Origin: CBDBJR01 sp965206445
GTDB lineage: Bacteria; Pseudomonadota; Gammaproteobacteria; Arenicellales; Poriferihabitantaceae
NCBI GenBank assembly: GCA_965206445.1
Contig: CBDBJR010000002.1
Coordinates: forward strand, 1,922,001 to 1,986,000
DNA length: 64,000 nt
Direction of reading: 5' to 3'
The position numbers and the translations under genes were made by a program. Shown here one piece after another: positions 54,201 to 62,500 of this stretch; position 1 is the stretch's first letter; every line of letters begins with the position of its first letter. Below the pieces are notes generated by a model. The model was not told where the DNA came from and did not search any database. It worked only from the letters and a program-made list of their open reading frames with translations.

Positions 54201-57200
54201 TGGTCGGGGTGGCTGCCGCCGCCGCACGGGTGGCGGTCACCGTGTAGGTCATCGTGGTGCTGCCGTCGGCGGCGGTGACGACAATGGGAATGGCCCGCGG
54301 CGTGCCGGGCGTCAGGGGAATGTCGCCGCTGGCGCTGCCGCTGTCGACGGTGGTGCCGTTGACGGTAATGGTGGCGCCGGCATCGTTGGCGTTCGGCGTC
54401 ACGGTGACACCGGTGACGCTGTTGGCGACCGCGACGGTATAGGCCGTGGTGCCGGAGTCAAACACCGGGTCCAGGGTGCCGGGGGACAGGGTCAGGTCGC
54501 TCAACGTGGCGTCTGTCGGGGTGTCGTCATCCTGGACCGTGACACTGGCGCTGTTGTTGGTGCTGTCCACCGTGTAGCCGGTGCCGGTTGTCACGGTTGC
54601 GGTGATGCTGCCCGCCGCCTCGGGAGTGCTGTCGTCGGTGGTTAGCACCATCAGGGTGGCGGTGGCGGCGGCGGCGTTGATGGTGACCGTCGTCGGCGCG
54701 GCGCCGGCAATGAAGTCGCCCGCTCCGTCGGTCACCATCACCATGACGGTCAGGTTGCTCGCCGGAGCCGGGTCCGCCGTCAGCGTGAAGGTGGCCGCTG
54801 TGCCCTCGGTCACCGGGGAAGTCCCGGCGGCGATGGAGATGATGGGCGGCGGTGCCGCACGGGTGGCGGTCACCGTGTAGGTCATTGTGGTGCTGCCGTC
54901 GGCGGCGGTGACGACAATAGTAATCGGCACCGCCCCCGGCGTCGGCAGGAGAATGGCGGTCCCGGGGCTGCCGCCGTTGACGGTAATTGTGGCGGCGGCA
55001 TTGGTGGCGGTCGGCGTCACGGTCACCATGTCGACGCTGTTGATGACCGCGACGGTATAGGCCGTGGTGCCGGAGTCAAACACCGGGTCCAGGGTGCCGG
55101 GGGACAGGGTCAGGCCGCTCAACGTGGCATCGTCCAGGACGGCTGCGGCGTCAATCTGAATGTTGAACGGGAGGGTGTTGAAGTCTTCGACACTCCTGTC
55201 GCTATCGTCGATCCGGTAGGTGTAGGCGGTGGCCGCCTGCTCGGTGCCCACCGCCGGGGTGCCGGTGAGGACGCGTCCGATCAACGTCAGGCCGGTGGGC
55301 AGCACCGTGTCGACGAACGCCTCCGTCGGCGCCGTCGGCAGCGTCATCGGCGGCAGCACCGGCGGCGACAGCGTCGGCCTGATGGAATAGAGCACCGGGC
55401 GGCCGCCGTCGACGTATCCCTGTGGCAGCGTGACGTTGCCGATGTCTGTGCCCACGACGTAGACCTGGTCGGGGATGTTGGCCCCGCTCCTGAACATGGC
55501 TGTGAAGCGGCCATTGAGGAGTTCAAGGACGAAGGTCAGCGTGTCGGTGTCGCTGGAGGTGCTGTCGCTGTCGGTGTCGCTCACCGTGTAGGTGAAGGTG
55601 GTGGGAGACAGTCCGGTATTCTCCACCGAGGCGCCGGTGAGGATGCCTCCGGTCAAGGACAGGCCACGGGGCAATGCCGGGCTGAGGTCGTAGACCAGCG
55701 CACCATCGCCGCCGGTGGCCACCGGCAGGGTCAGGTCGGGATTGGCAATTGCGGAAACGTAGAACTGGTCGTCAATGCTGGCGGCAGGGTCGAAGGCCGG
55801 CGCTTCGGTGTCGTCCGGCAGGCGGCGGGTGGCGGTGACTGTGTAGGTGATCGTGGTGGTGGTGTCTTCGGCGGTGACGACAATGGGAATGGCCAGCGGC
55901 GTGTTTGGCGTCAGGGAAATGGCGGTGCTGGCGCTGCCGCTGGTGACGGCGGTGCCGTTGACGGTAATCGTGGCGCCGCTGGCATCGGTGGCGGTCGGCG
56001 TCACGGTCACACTCTCAACGCTGTTGGCGACCGAGACGGCATAGGTCGTGGTGCCGGGGGCGAACACCGGGTCCAGGGTGAGGGTGCCGGGGAGCAGGGT
56101 CAGGCCGCTCAACGTGGCGTCTGTCGACGAGTCGTTATCCTGGACCGTGACACTGGCGCTGTTTTCGGTGCTGTGCGGGGTGTAGCCGGTGCCGGGTGCC
56201 ACGGTGGCGGTGATGGTGCCGGGCGCCTCGGCAGTGGTGTCGTCGGTGGTTGGCACCATCAGGGTGGCGGTGGTGGCGGCGGCGTTGATGGTGACCATCA
56301 TCGGCGCGGGGTCGGTAATGAAGTCGCCCGCTCCGTCGCCCACCGTCACCATGACGGTCAGGTTGCTCGCCGGAGCCGGGTCCGCCGTCAGCGTGAAGGT
56401 AGCCGCCGCGCCCTCGACCACCGGGGAAGTCCCGGCGGCGATGGAGATGATGGGCAGCGCCGCACGAGTGGCGGTGACCGTGTAGGTCAGCCTGGTGGTG
56501 GTGTCGACGGCGGTGACGATAATGTCAATGTCCAGCGGCATGCCGGGCGTCAGGCTAATGGCGTCGCTGGTGCTGCCGCTGTCGACTGCGTCGGTGTTGA
56601 CGGTAATCGTGGCGCTGCCGACATTGGCGGTCGGCGTCACGGTCACACTGTCGACGCTGCTGGAGACCGAGACGGTATAGGTCATGATGGTGGAGTCAAA
56701 CATCGGGTCCAGGGTGCCGGGGAGCAGGGTCAGGCCGCTCAACGTGGCGTCTGCTTCTACCAGCGGGACGGCCGTGGTGAATTGCATGGCGGTGATGCGC
56801 AGGCAATCGGTGACGAGGGGGGTGATGGCGACAATGGCATCGGCGTCGTCACGGGAGCAGACAAAATGGGCGGCGCGGAGGGGGAGTCTACTGCTGGGAC
56901 TGCCGATGACGAGACCGGTAGTGCCGCCATCGTTAATGGCGCCCAGGGTATCGAGTACAGCGTCAAAGACGCCGACGGGCAGGGCCATGTTCCCCGTGAA
57001 CTGATTACCCTGCAAAAACAAATTCACAAGCGCATCCAGGCCGTCAAAGATGTCGACGGGCAGCGAGGACAGCACGTTGGAGCTCAAGGACAACGTCACA
57101 AGCGTCGACAGGCCGTCAAAGAGGTCGGCGGGCAACGTGGACAACTCGTTGTTGGTCACAGTCAACGTCCTCAGCGCATCCAGGTCGGCAAAGATGTCGG

Positions 57201-58887
57201 CGGGTAGCGAGGACAGCTGGCTATCGCCCAGATCCAACGTCACAAGCGTCGACAGGCCGTCAAAGAGGTCGCCGGGTAGGGATGGCGTGGACAAAGCGTT
57301 GCTGGACAAATCCAAAGTCACCAGCGCATCCAGGCCGGCAAAGATGCCGTCGGGTAGCGAGGGCAGCTGGCTGGAGCTCAGATCCAACGTCACAAGCGTC
57401 GACAGGCCGACAAAGATGTTGGCGGGTAGTGGCGTGGACAAAGCGTTGCCGGACAAATTCAAAGTCGTCAGCGCATCCAGGCCGGCAAAATCACCGCTTA
57501 GCAATGCAGCGATCCCCATGCTAGACAGGTCAAGGGTCGTAATCGTCGCCAGACCCGCCACACTCATGCAGGCGCCGGACGTGGTGGGTGCAGCGAGGAT
57601 GGCATCCCGCACCTGTGTCGTACGGGCGCAGATATTGGGGAGGGCGGCGTCAATCTGAATGGTGAACGGGGGGGAGAGGGTGCTGGAGTCTGCGTCGGCA
57701 TCTTCGACCTGGTAGGTGTAGGCGGTGGCCACCTGCACGGTGCCTGCCGCCGGGGTGCCGGTGAGGATGCGTCCGGTCAAGGTCAGGCCGGCCGGCAGCG
57801 TCGACGTGATGGAATAGGTCAGCGGGGCAGCGCCGCCGTATCCCTGCGGCAGCGTGACGTTACCGATGTCTCCGCCCACGGTGTAGGTCTGGGCGGGGAT
57901 GGTCGCCGTGCTGCTGAACATGGGTGTGGATTCGGCAGCAAGGAATTCAATGGTGAACGTCAGCGTGACGGCGTCGTCGTCGCTGTCGGTGGCCGTGTAG
58001 GTGTAGGCGGTGATCCCCACCGTCGCGCTGGTCGGGTCCGGGTTACCGGCGAGGACGCGTCCGGTCAAGGTCAGGTCGTCGGGCAATGTCGGGCTGATGC
58101 TGTAGGTCAGCCTGCCGTTGCCTTCGGTGGCCTCCGGCAGGGACAGGCTGCTAATGGGAATGTTGATAATATACACCTGATTGGCAATGCTGGCCGCGCT
58201 GTTGAACCTGGGCACGCTGTTCATGGGTGGGGTTGCCCCGGGGGGCACTGTCAGGGGGTCGGAGAGGGCGAAGAGACGGCGAAAGTTGGTGGCGAGAGTA
58301 TCGGTTCCATCGGTAAGTGGATTGAGAGCGACTGTTCCACTGCCCAGGCTCGGCCTTGTGGAACCCAATGGGGCAGCAGCATCGATGTCACCATCATCAG
58401 TGGTGCCTGTCCATACATTAAAAGCACTGGAAAAGGTGTTGCCTTCCCGACTCCTTGAGTTCGCGGTGTCCCAATCGCCGTCGTAGAAGTCGGCGTAGTC
58501 GTCGGCCACCTGTCGGCCCAGATAGTAGAAAATCCGCTCGCCGCCGGTACCGGTGGTCATGGTGTTGACGCGTGCAGAGACGGTGGCGGTGCTGGCGAGG
58601 GCACGGAAGGTGACGATGCCGGCGAACGGTTGGGGGTCGGACGCAAATGCGAGGGGGACGTTGTCGGCCTGCATCTGGACGTAGTCGTTGTATACGTCGA
58701 TGTCGCTGCTGCTGGCGTTACGGGTTCCGGTGACGAACATGATGCGGTAGGTAGCACCGGGCCCGAGGCAGTTGGGGACGATGCCGTTCCAGGCAAAGGT
58801 GCCGGTGCACGACTGCGCGCTGGCGGGCGCCGGTGCGAGGGCTACCGCCAACAGCAGCAGCGCGGTCAGATGTTTTAGTTTCAGCAT
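51211..58887 (-). CDS. Giant surface protein 2: Ig-like, LRR and repeated Calx/cadherin-like modules with beta-barrel
   Basis: The product is 2558 aa from the ATG at 58887, with signal peptide MLKLKHLTALLLLAVALAPA ending near PASAQ. The same N-terminal module as protein 1 follows (YRIMFVTGTR, VSARVNTMTTGTGGERIFYY). Next come Ig/He_PIG-like domains (PAQTYTVGGDIGNVTLPQGY), one leucine-rich block (about residues 415-650) and then alternating cadherin-like (DATLSDLTLSPGTLDPVFDS) and Calx-beta-like (ISIAAGTSPVTEGTAATFTL) domains, of which about three are nearly identical 213-residue repeats. The C-terminal about 420 residues are the same barrel family as proteins 1 and 3 but clearly more diverged, ending ELQWQWSW. 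Likely exported to and anchored in the outer membrane; binding partner unknown. Confidence 0.85.
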   Translation of the reverse strand: MLKLKHLTALLLLAVALAPAPASAQSCTGTFAWNGIVPNCLGPGATYRIMFVTGTRNASSSDIDVYNDYVQMQADNVPLAFASDPQPFAGIVTFRALASTATVSARVNTMTTGTGGERIFYYLGRQVADDYADFYDGDWDTANSRSREGNTFSSAFNVWTGTTDDGDIDAAAPLGSTRPSLGSGTVALNPLTDGTDTLATNFRRLFALSDPLTVPPGATPPMNSVPRFNSAASIANQVYIINIPISSLSLPEATEGNGRLTYSISPTLPDDLTLTGRVLAGNPDPTSATVGITAYTYTATDSDDDAVTLTFTIEFLAAESTPMFSSTATIPAQTYTVGGDIGNVTLPQGYGGAAPLTYSITSTLPAGLTLTGRILTGTPAAGTVQVATAYTYQVEDADADSSTLSPPFTIQIDAALPNICARTTQVRDAILAAPTTSGACMSVAGLATITTLDLSSMGIAALLSGDFAGLDALTTLNLSGNALSTPLPANIFVGLSTLVTLDLSSSQLPSLPDGIFAGLDALVTLDLSSNALSTPSLPGDLFDGLSTLVTLDLGDSQLSSLPADIFADLDALRTLTVTNNELSTLPADLFDGLSTLVTLSLSSNVLSSLPVDIFDGLDALVNLFLQGNQFTGNMALPVGVFDAVLDTLGAINDGGTTGLVIGSPSSRLPLRAAHFVCSRDDADAIVAITPLVTDCLRITAMQFTTAVPLVEADATLSGLTLLPGTLDPMFDSTIMTYTVSVSSSVDSVTVTPTANVGSATITVNTDAVDSGSTSDAISLTPGMPLDIDIIVTAVDTTTRLTYTVTATRAALPIISIAAGTSPVVEGAAATFTLTADPAPASNLTVMVTVGDGAGDFITDPAPMMVTINAAATTATLMVPTTDDTTAEAPGTITATVAPGTGYTPHSTENSASVTVQDNDSSTDATLSGLTLLPGTLTLDPVFAPGTTTYAVSVANSVESVTVTPTATDASGATITVNGTAVTSGSASTAISLTPNTPLAIPIVVTAEDTTTTITYTVTATRRLPDDTEAPAFDPAASIDDQFYVSAIANPDLTLPVATGGDGALVYDLSPALPRGLSLTGGILTGASVENTGLSPTTFTYTVSDTDSDSTSSDTDTLTFVLELLNGRFTAMFRSGANIPDQVYVVGTDIGNVTLPQGYVDGGRPVLYSIRPTLSPPVLPPMTLPTAPTEAFVDTVLPTGLTLIGRVLTGTPAVGTEQAATAYTYRIDDSDRSVEDFNTLPFNIQIDAAAVLDDATLSGLTLSPGTLDPVFDSGTTAYTVAVINSVDMVTVTPTATNAAATITVNGGSPGTAILLPTPGAVPITIVVTAADGSTTMTYTVTATRAAPPPIISIAAGTSPVTEGTAATFTLTADPAPASNLTVMVMVTDGAGDFIAGAAPTTVTINAAAATATLMVLTTDDSTPEAAGSITATVTTGTGYTVDSTNNSASVTVQDDDTPTDATLSDLTLSPGTLDPVFDSGTTAYTVAVANSVTGVTVTPNANDAGATITVNGTTVDSGSASGDIPLTPGTPRAIPIVVTAADGSTTMTYTVTATRAAAAATPTISIAAGTSPVTEGTAATFTLTADPAPASNLTVMVMVTDGAGDFITGTAPTTVTIAAAATTATLMVPTTDDSTPEAAGSITATVTTGTGYTVDSTNNSASVTVQDDDTPTDATLSDLTLSPGTLDPVFDSGTTAYTVAVANSVTGVTVTPNANDAGATITVNGTTVDSGSASGDIPLTPGTPRDIDIVVTAADGSTTMTYTVTATRAAAPPIISIAAGTSPVTEGMAATFTLTADPAPASNLTVMVMVTDGAGDFIAGAAPTTVTINAAATTATLMVLTTDDSTPEAAGSITATVTTGTGYTVDSTNSASVTVRDNDGRVTVSETARTVAENGGTATYTVVLDSLPTANVVIAVASDDSNVATVTPTSLTFTTANGTTAQTVTVTGINDSMDNPGNARTATVTHTATSADSSYNATGITDVVVTVTDDDDPPTVASIANQVWQIDTLIDSPLTLPAADPTRSSPPLTYALTGPSDMPVETAVPGLTYSGTATTPGTLSGTPTTSGTTALTYSVTDTVGTTRIVFTVRIGALTAERTAQLNQQILPRVLSRLTSVGNHLIAGRVQAAPAASGLAGNPAPGTAGPAVSGESSSGQMPQWLQWLSGGPDEAALSRRLQNLEQFELRDFIDGLSFAAAGERVGMPGVSLYASGDYRRLSDDDDGLDWDGDLYSGQLGIDKRLQHGVLIGVLLSHTRGEFEYNDPGIAADGEYELDITSVHPYIGRTLSNSLDVWMSSGHGVGEAELKDSDGTRSSDLDFNALSAGVSGRLVASDDWIAGGHSELRLRGDASTSRVDFDRSGDGFTDIDSYRLRLLLEASHLRSVATGHVRSGLEAGIRHDGGDGQDGQGLELGGSIEWQHAGGLTLSGRGRVLTLADYDEWGLSGSVRLTPGQGGRGLSFNLSPGYGRDDSGTEQLWQRGVSELSGTDQTAQLRMDGEVGYGMWLLGGTVQPYLGASLLQSGDSRQRMGARLEFGRGVQLELEGSRADTEHRIELQWQWSW
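53257..55140 (-). repeat. 639-base tandem repeats inside surface protein 2
   Basis: Units starting near 53260, 53893 and 54532 are almost identical and spaced 639 bases (first spacing about 630), encoding one Calx-like plus one cadherin-like domain each. The third unit diverges after about 54900. A clearly older, diverged unit lies near 56145. Confidence 0.85.
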
Positions 58888-58935
58888 GACGCCACCCCGC
58901 CACCGGTGCGAACCGTCGGATTTTCGGGGAGGGTA

Positions 58936-58963
58936 ATTACAATTGCTGCTAACGGCGTCGCAA
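58936..58963 (-). promoter_or_regulatory. Promoter-like pair ahead of surface protein 2
   Basis: TTGCGA (58958-58963), 16-nt spacer, TGTAAT (58936-58941), in the same place as the pair ahead of surface protein 1. Upstream, an AATGAACAGATGGTG-NNCGCCCGGC segment is tandemly doubled at 59045-59100; the rest of 59100-59270 shows no gene. Confidence 0.4.
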
Positions 58964-59277
58964 CGCGGCTCGGATGCGGGTTGCTGACGACAACGAACGG
59001 GATGATTCGGCAGATTTGGCATTTGGAGTCTCTCCATTAAAACAATGAACAGATGGTGGTCGCCCGGCTAAAACTAATGAACAGATGGTGACCGCCCGGC
59101 GCAGCAGTCACCCTGGTTGGCCCTGTAAGCCCGGATATCTGGTTGGCAAACCCTGTACCGGCGCCTGCCCCATGGCCACGGATAATAAACCAACGCGGAT
59201 TATAATCATATCCGGGCGCCGCTGCCAAAGATTTCTGAACTTATACACTAAATCTCCTCGGTCAGAAAACCCCCTGA

Positions 59278-59580
59278 TCATTCCTAATTCCTAATTCCTA
59301 ATTCCTAATTCCTAATTCCTAATTCCTAATTCCTAATTCCTAATTCCTAATTCCTAATTCCTAATTCCTAATTCCTAATTCCTAATTCCTAATTCCTAAT
59401 TCCTAATTCCTAATTCCTAATTCCTAATTCCTAATTCCTAATTCCTAATTCCCGCCGCAGGCGGCAGCATTCCTAATTCCTAATTCCTAATTCCTAATTC
59501 CTAATTCCCGCCGCAGGCGGCAGCATTCCTAATTCCTAATTCCTAATTCCCGCCGCAGGCGGCATTCCCGCCGCAGGCGG
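59278..59580. repeat. Palindrome-heptamer repeat array 9, longest heptamer run
   Basis: About 24 perfect TTCCTAA copies (59281-59448) are followed by palindrome, six heptamers, palindrome, three heptamers and two final palindromes, the last ending one base from the stop of surface protein 3. Confidence 0.95.
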
Positions 59581-59581
59581 A

Positions 59582-62500
59582 TCACCAGTTCCATTGCCAT
59601 TGCAACTCAATACGGTGCTCGGCATCGGCGCGGCTGCCTTCCAACTCTAACCGGATGCCACGCCCAAGCTCCAGCCGCATCCCCATCCGCTGCCTGCCGC
59701 CGCCGCCTTGCAGCAGCGCCGCGCCCAGATACGGCCGCACCGTCCCACCCAGCAACCACATCCCATAGCCGACCTCGCCATCCATCCGCAGCCGTGCCGT
59801 CTGCTCCGCACTCGACACCGCCGACGCACCCCGCTGCCACAACTGCTCTGTACCGCTGTCATCCCGACCATAGCCCGGCGACAAACTGAACGACAGCCCA
59901 CGACCGCCCTGCCCCGGTGCCAGCCGCAGTATGCCGCTGACGCCCCATTCGTCGTAATCCGCCAGCGTCAGCACCCGGCCTCGGCCCGACAGTGTCAACC
60001 CGCGCGTATTGCCCCACTCGATGCTGCCGCCCAGCTCCAGACCCTGATCGTCCTGGCCGTCGCCGCCGTCGTGTCGTATGCCCACCTCCAACCCGCTGCG
60101 CACACTGCCTGACGCGTCGCTGCGCAGGTGGCTGGCTTCCACTATCAAGCGCAGCCGATGGCTCGATACATCCGTAAACCCGGCGTCCGAGCGGTCAAAA
60201 TCTACCTGCGATGCCGAGCCGTCACCGCGCAGGCGCAGTTCGCTGCGACCGCCCGCTATCAGCTCATCCGACGCAACCAGGCGACCGCTCGCGCCCACAC
60301 TCACCGAGCCGACTGAGAGATCGCTGCTGCGCGGCTCGGCGTTGTCATTTAACTCAACCTCGCCGACGCCATAGCCGACACTCGCCCATATATCCAGATC
60401 TTCCGACAGCGACCAGCCGACATACGGGTTCACGCTGCTGATATCCAGGTCGTACTCGCCCTCGCCGCCGACCGTATCGACATACTCAAACTCGCCTTTC
60501 GAGTACGCTAGCAGCACCCCTGCCAGGGCGCCATTGCGCAGTCGTTTGTCGAGGCCGACATAGCCGCTGTACAGGTCGCCGTCCCAGTCCACTCCGTCCT
60601 CGTCACCCGATAGCCGGGTATAGTTGCCGATGCCGTACAGCGAGCCGCCGGCCATGCCAACCTGCTCACCGTCGGCGGCAAACGACAGGTCGTCTATAAA
60701 ATCGCGCAACTCGACATCATCCAGGTTCTGCAACCGGCGGCTGAGCTCGACTTCGGCCGCATCGCCGGACAGCCATTGGCCCAATTGCGCCATCAGGCCT
60801 GCCGACCCGGCTTCACCGCCGGACGCCTGGCTGCTGATGGTGCCGCCGCCGACAATGGCGCCGGCACTCAGCCGGTCGGCAATCAGGCGACTGCCCACGT
60901 CTGCCAGCTTCAGGAATACCTGCGGCAGGACCTGCTCGTTCAACTGCTCGGTGAGCTCCTCCACCGGGGAGCCGATGGTGACGGTGAAGATGACGGTGGT
61001 GGTGCCGATGTCGTCGGTGACGGTGTAGGTCAGCCGGAAAACGCCGGCGGCGGTCGGCGTGCCGGATATGGTGCGGCTGCTGGCGTCATAGGTCAGCCCG
61101 ACGGGCAGGGTGCCGGTCAGGGCGTAGGACGGCGTGCCGGTGGTGGGGTCGGCCATCGGCAGCATCAGGGGGGCGATCGGGAGGTCAATCGGCCAGGTTG
61201 GATTGGCAATCGACGGCACCGTCGGCAGGTCGTCGTCATCGGTGACGGTGACGGTCACACTGGCGATGGTCACTATGTTATAGCTGGTGTCCGTGCTCGT
61301 CGGCATATGGGTGACGGTCGCCGTGCGGCGGTCGCCGGGGTTGTCCATGCTGTCGTTGACGCCGGTGATGGTGACGGTTTGCGCCGTGTCCCAGTTGGCC
61401 GTGGTGAAGGTCAGCGAGGCCGTCGAGACCGTGGCCGCTGTGTCGGGGGCGCCGGCAACGGCAATCATCACATTGGCCGTCGGTGCGCTGTTGAGGACCA
61501 CGGTGTAGGGGGCCGTGCCGCCAGCTTCCGCCACCGTTAGGGCCGTCGGGGTGACGGTGACGCCGACGGCGGGAACGATGGTGATGGTGAACGTCACGCT
61601 GTCGGTGTCGGTGGTGGCGGTATCCGCGTCGCTGTCGCTCACGGTGTAGGTGTAGGTGGTGGCGGCCTGCTCCCTGGTCGGCGTGCCGGTCAGGGTGTTG
61701 CCGGTTGGGGTGACGTTCAGGCCCAGGCCGTTGGGCAATGCCGGGCTGATGTTGTAGCTCAACGCGCCGTCGCCGTCGCTGCCCGTCGGGAGATTGACGG
61801 TGCTGATACTTATGCCCACGGCGTGGATTTGCGCAGCGATGCCCGCCCCGCCGAACGTCGGCGCGCTGTTCTGGGCATTGACGGTCAGGGTGTAGGTGCC
61901 GGTATCAGCGCCTGCGGTGTTGGTGGCCGTCCAGGTGATGACAAAGACCTGCGATAACGTGCCATTCGTGATGGCATCAACAGCGACGTCACCCGTGATG
62001 GTACAGGTCGCGTTCAAGGTCAGCCCGCCGGGGAGGGGGGAACTGGTGGCACAGGTGACCGGTGCAGTTCCGGCCACGCCAAGGTTGATGGCGATTGAAT
62101 CCCCTTCCATCACCGTTCTGCTGCCATCGGATGCCACCGGCGCCACCGGCGTTGCCGTATTGATGCGAATGGCAAACGTGAATGTGTCAATTACTGCATC
62201 CGTCCTATCCTCAAAGCGAACGCTAAAATTACAGGTCATTTCAGCATGAGCCGGCATAACACTAAAGGTGAACAGGCCAGTTTCACTATTAATACTGTCT
62301 CCATCACCACAAGAATTCGTTAGTCCTCTCCAGGGGCTGATGCCTGCAAACGCGTCAGGATTATTGATATCAAAATCCACACTGAGATCGTCTCCCACAT
62401 TCAGGGTTGCCGGGATGACATCATCGGTATAAATCATGTTCGCCGGTTCAGGCGTGGCGTTGGTCACAGACGTCGCGGTCAGCGCGGCGGCGTCGTTGCC

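Noticed and set aside
59281..59448. Possible CRISPR array
   Set aside because: The unit is 7 bases with no spacers and no cas genes nearby; it is a simple tandem repeat.
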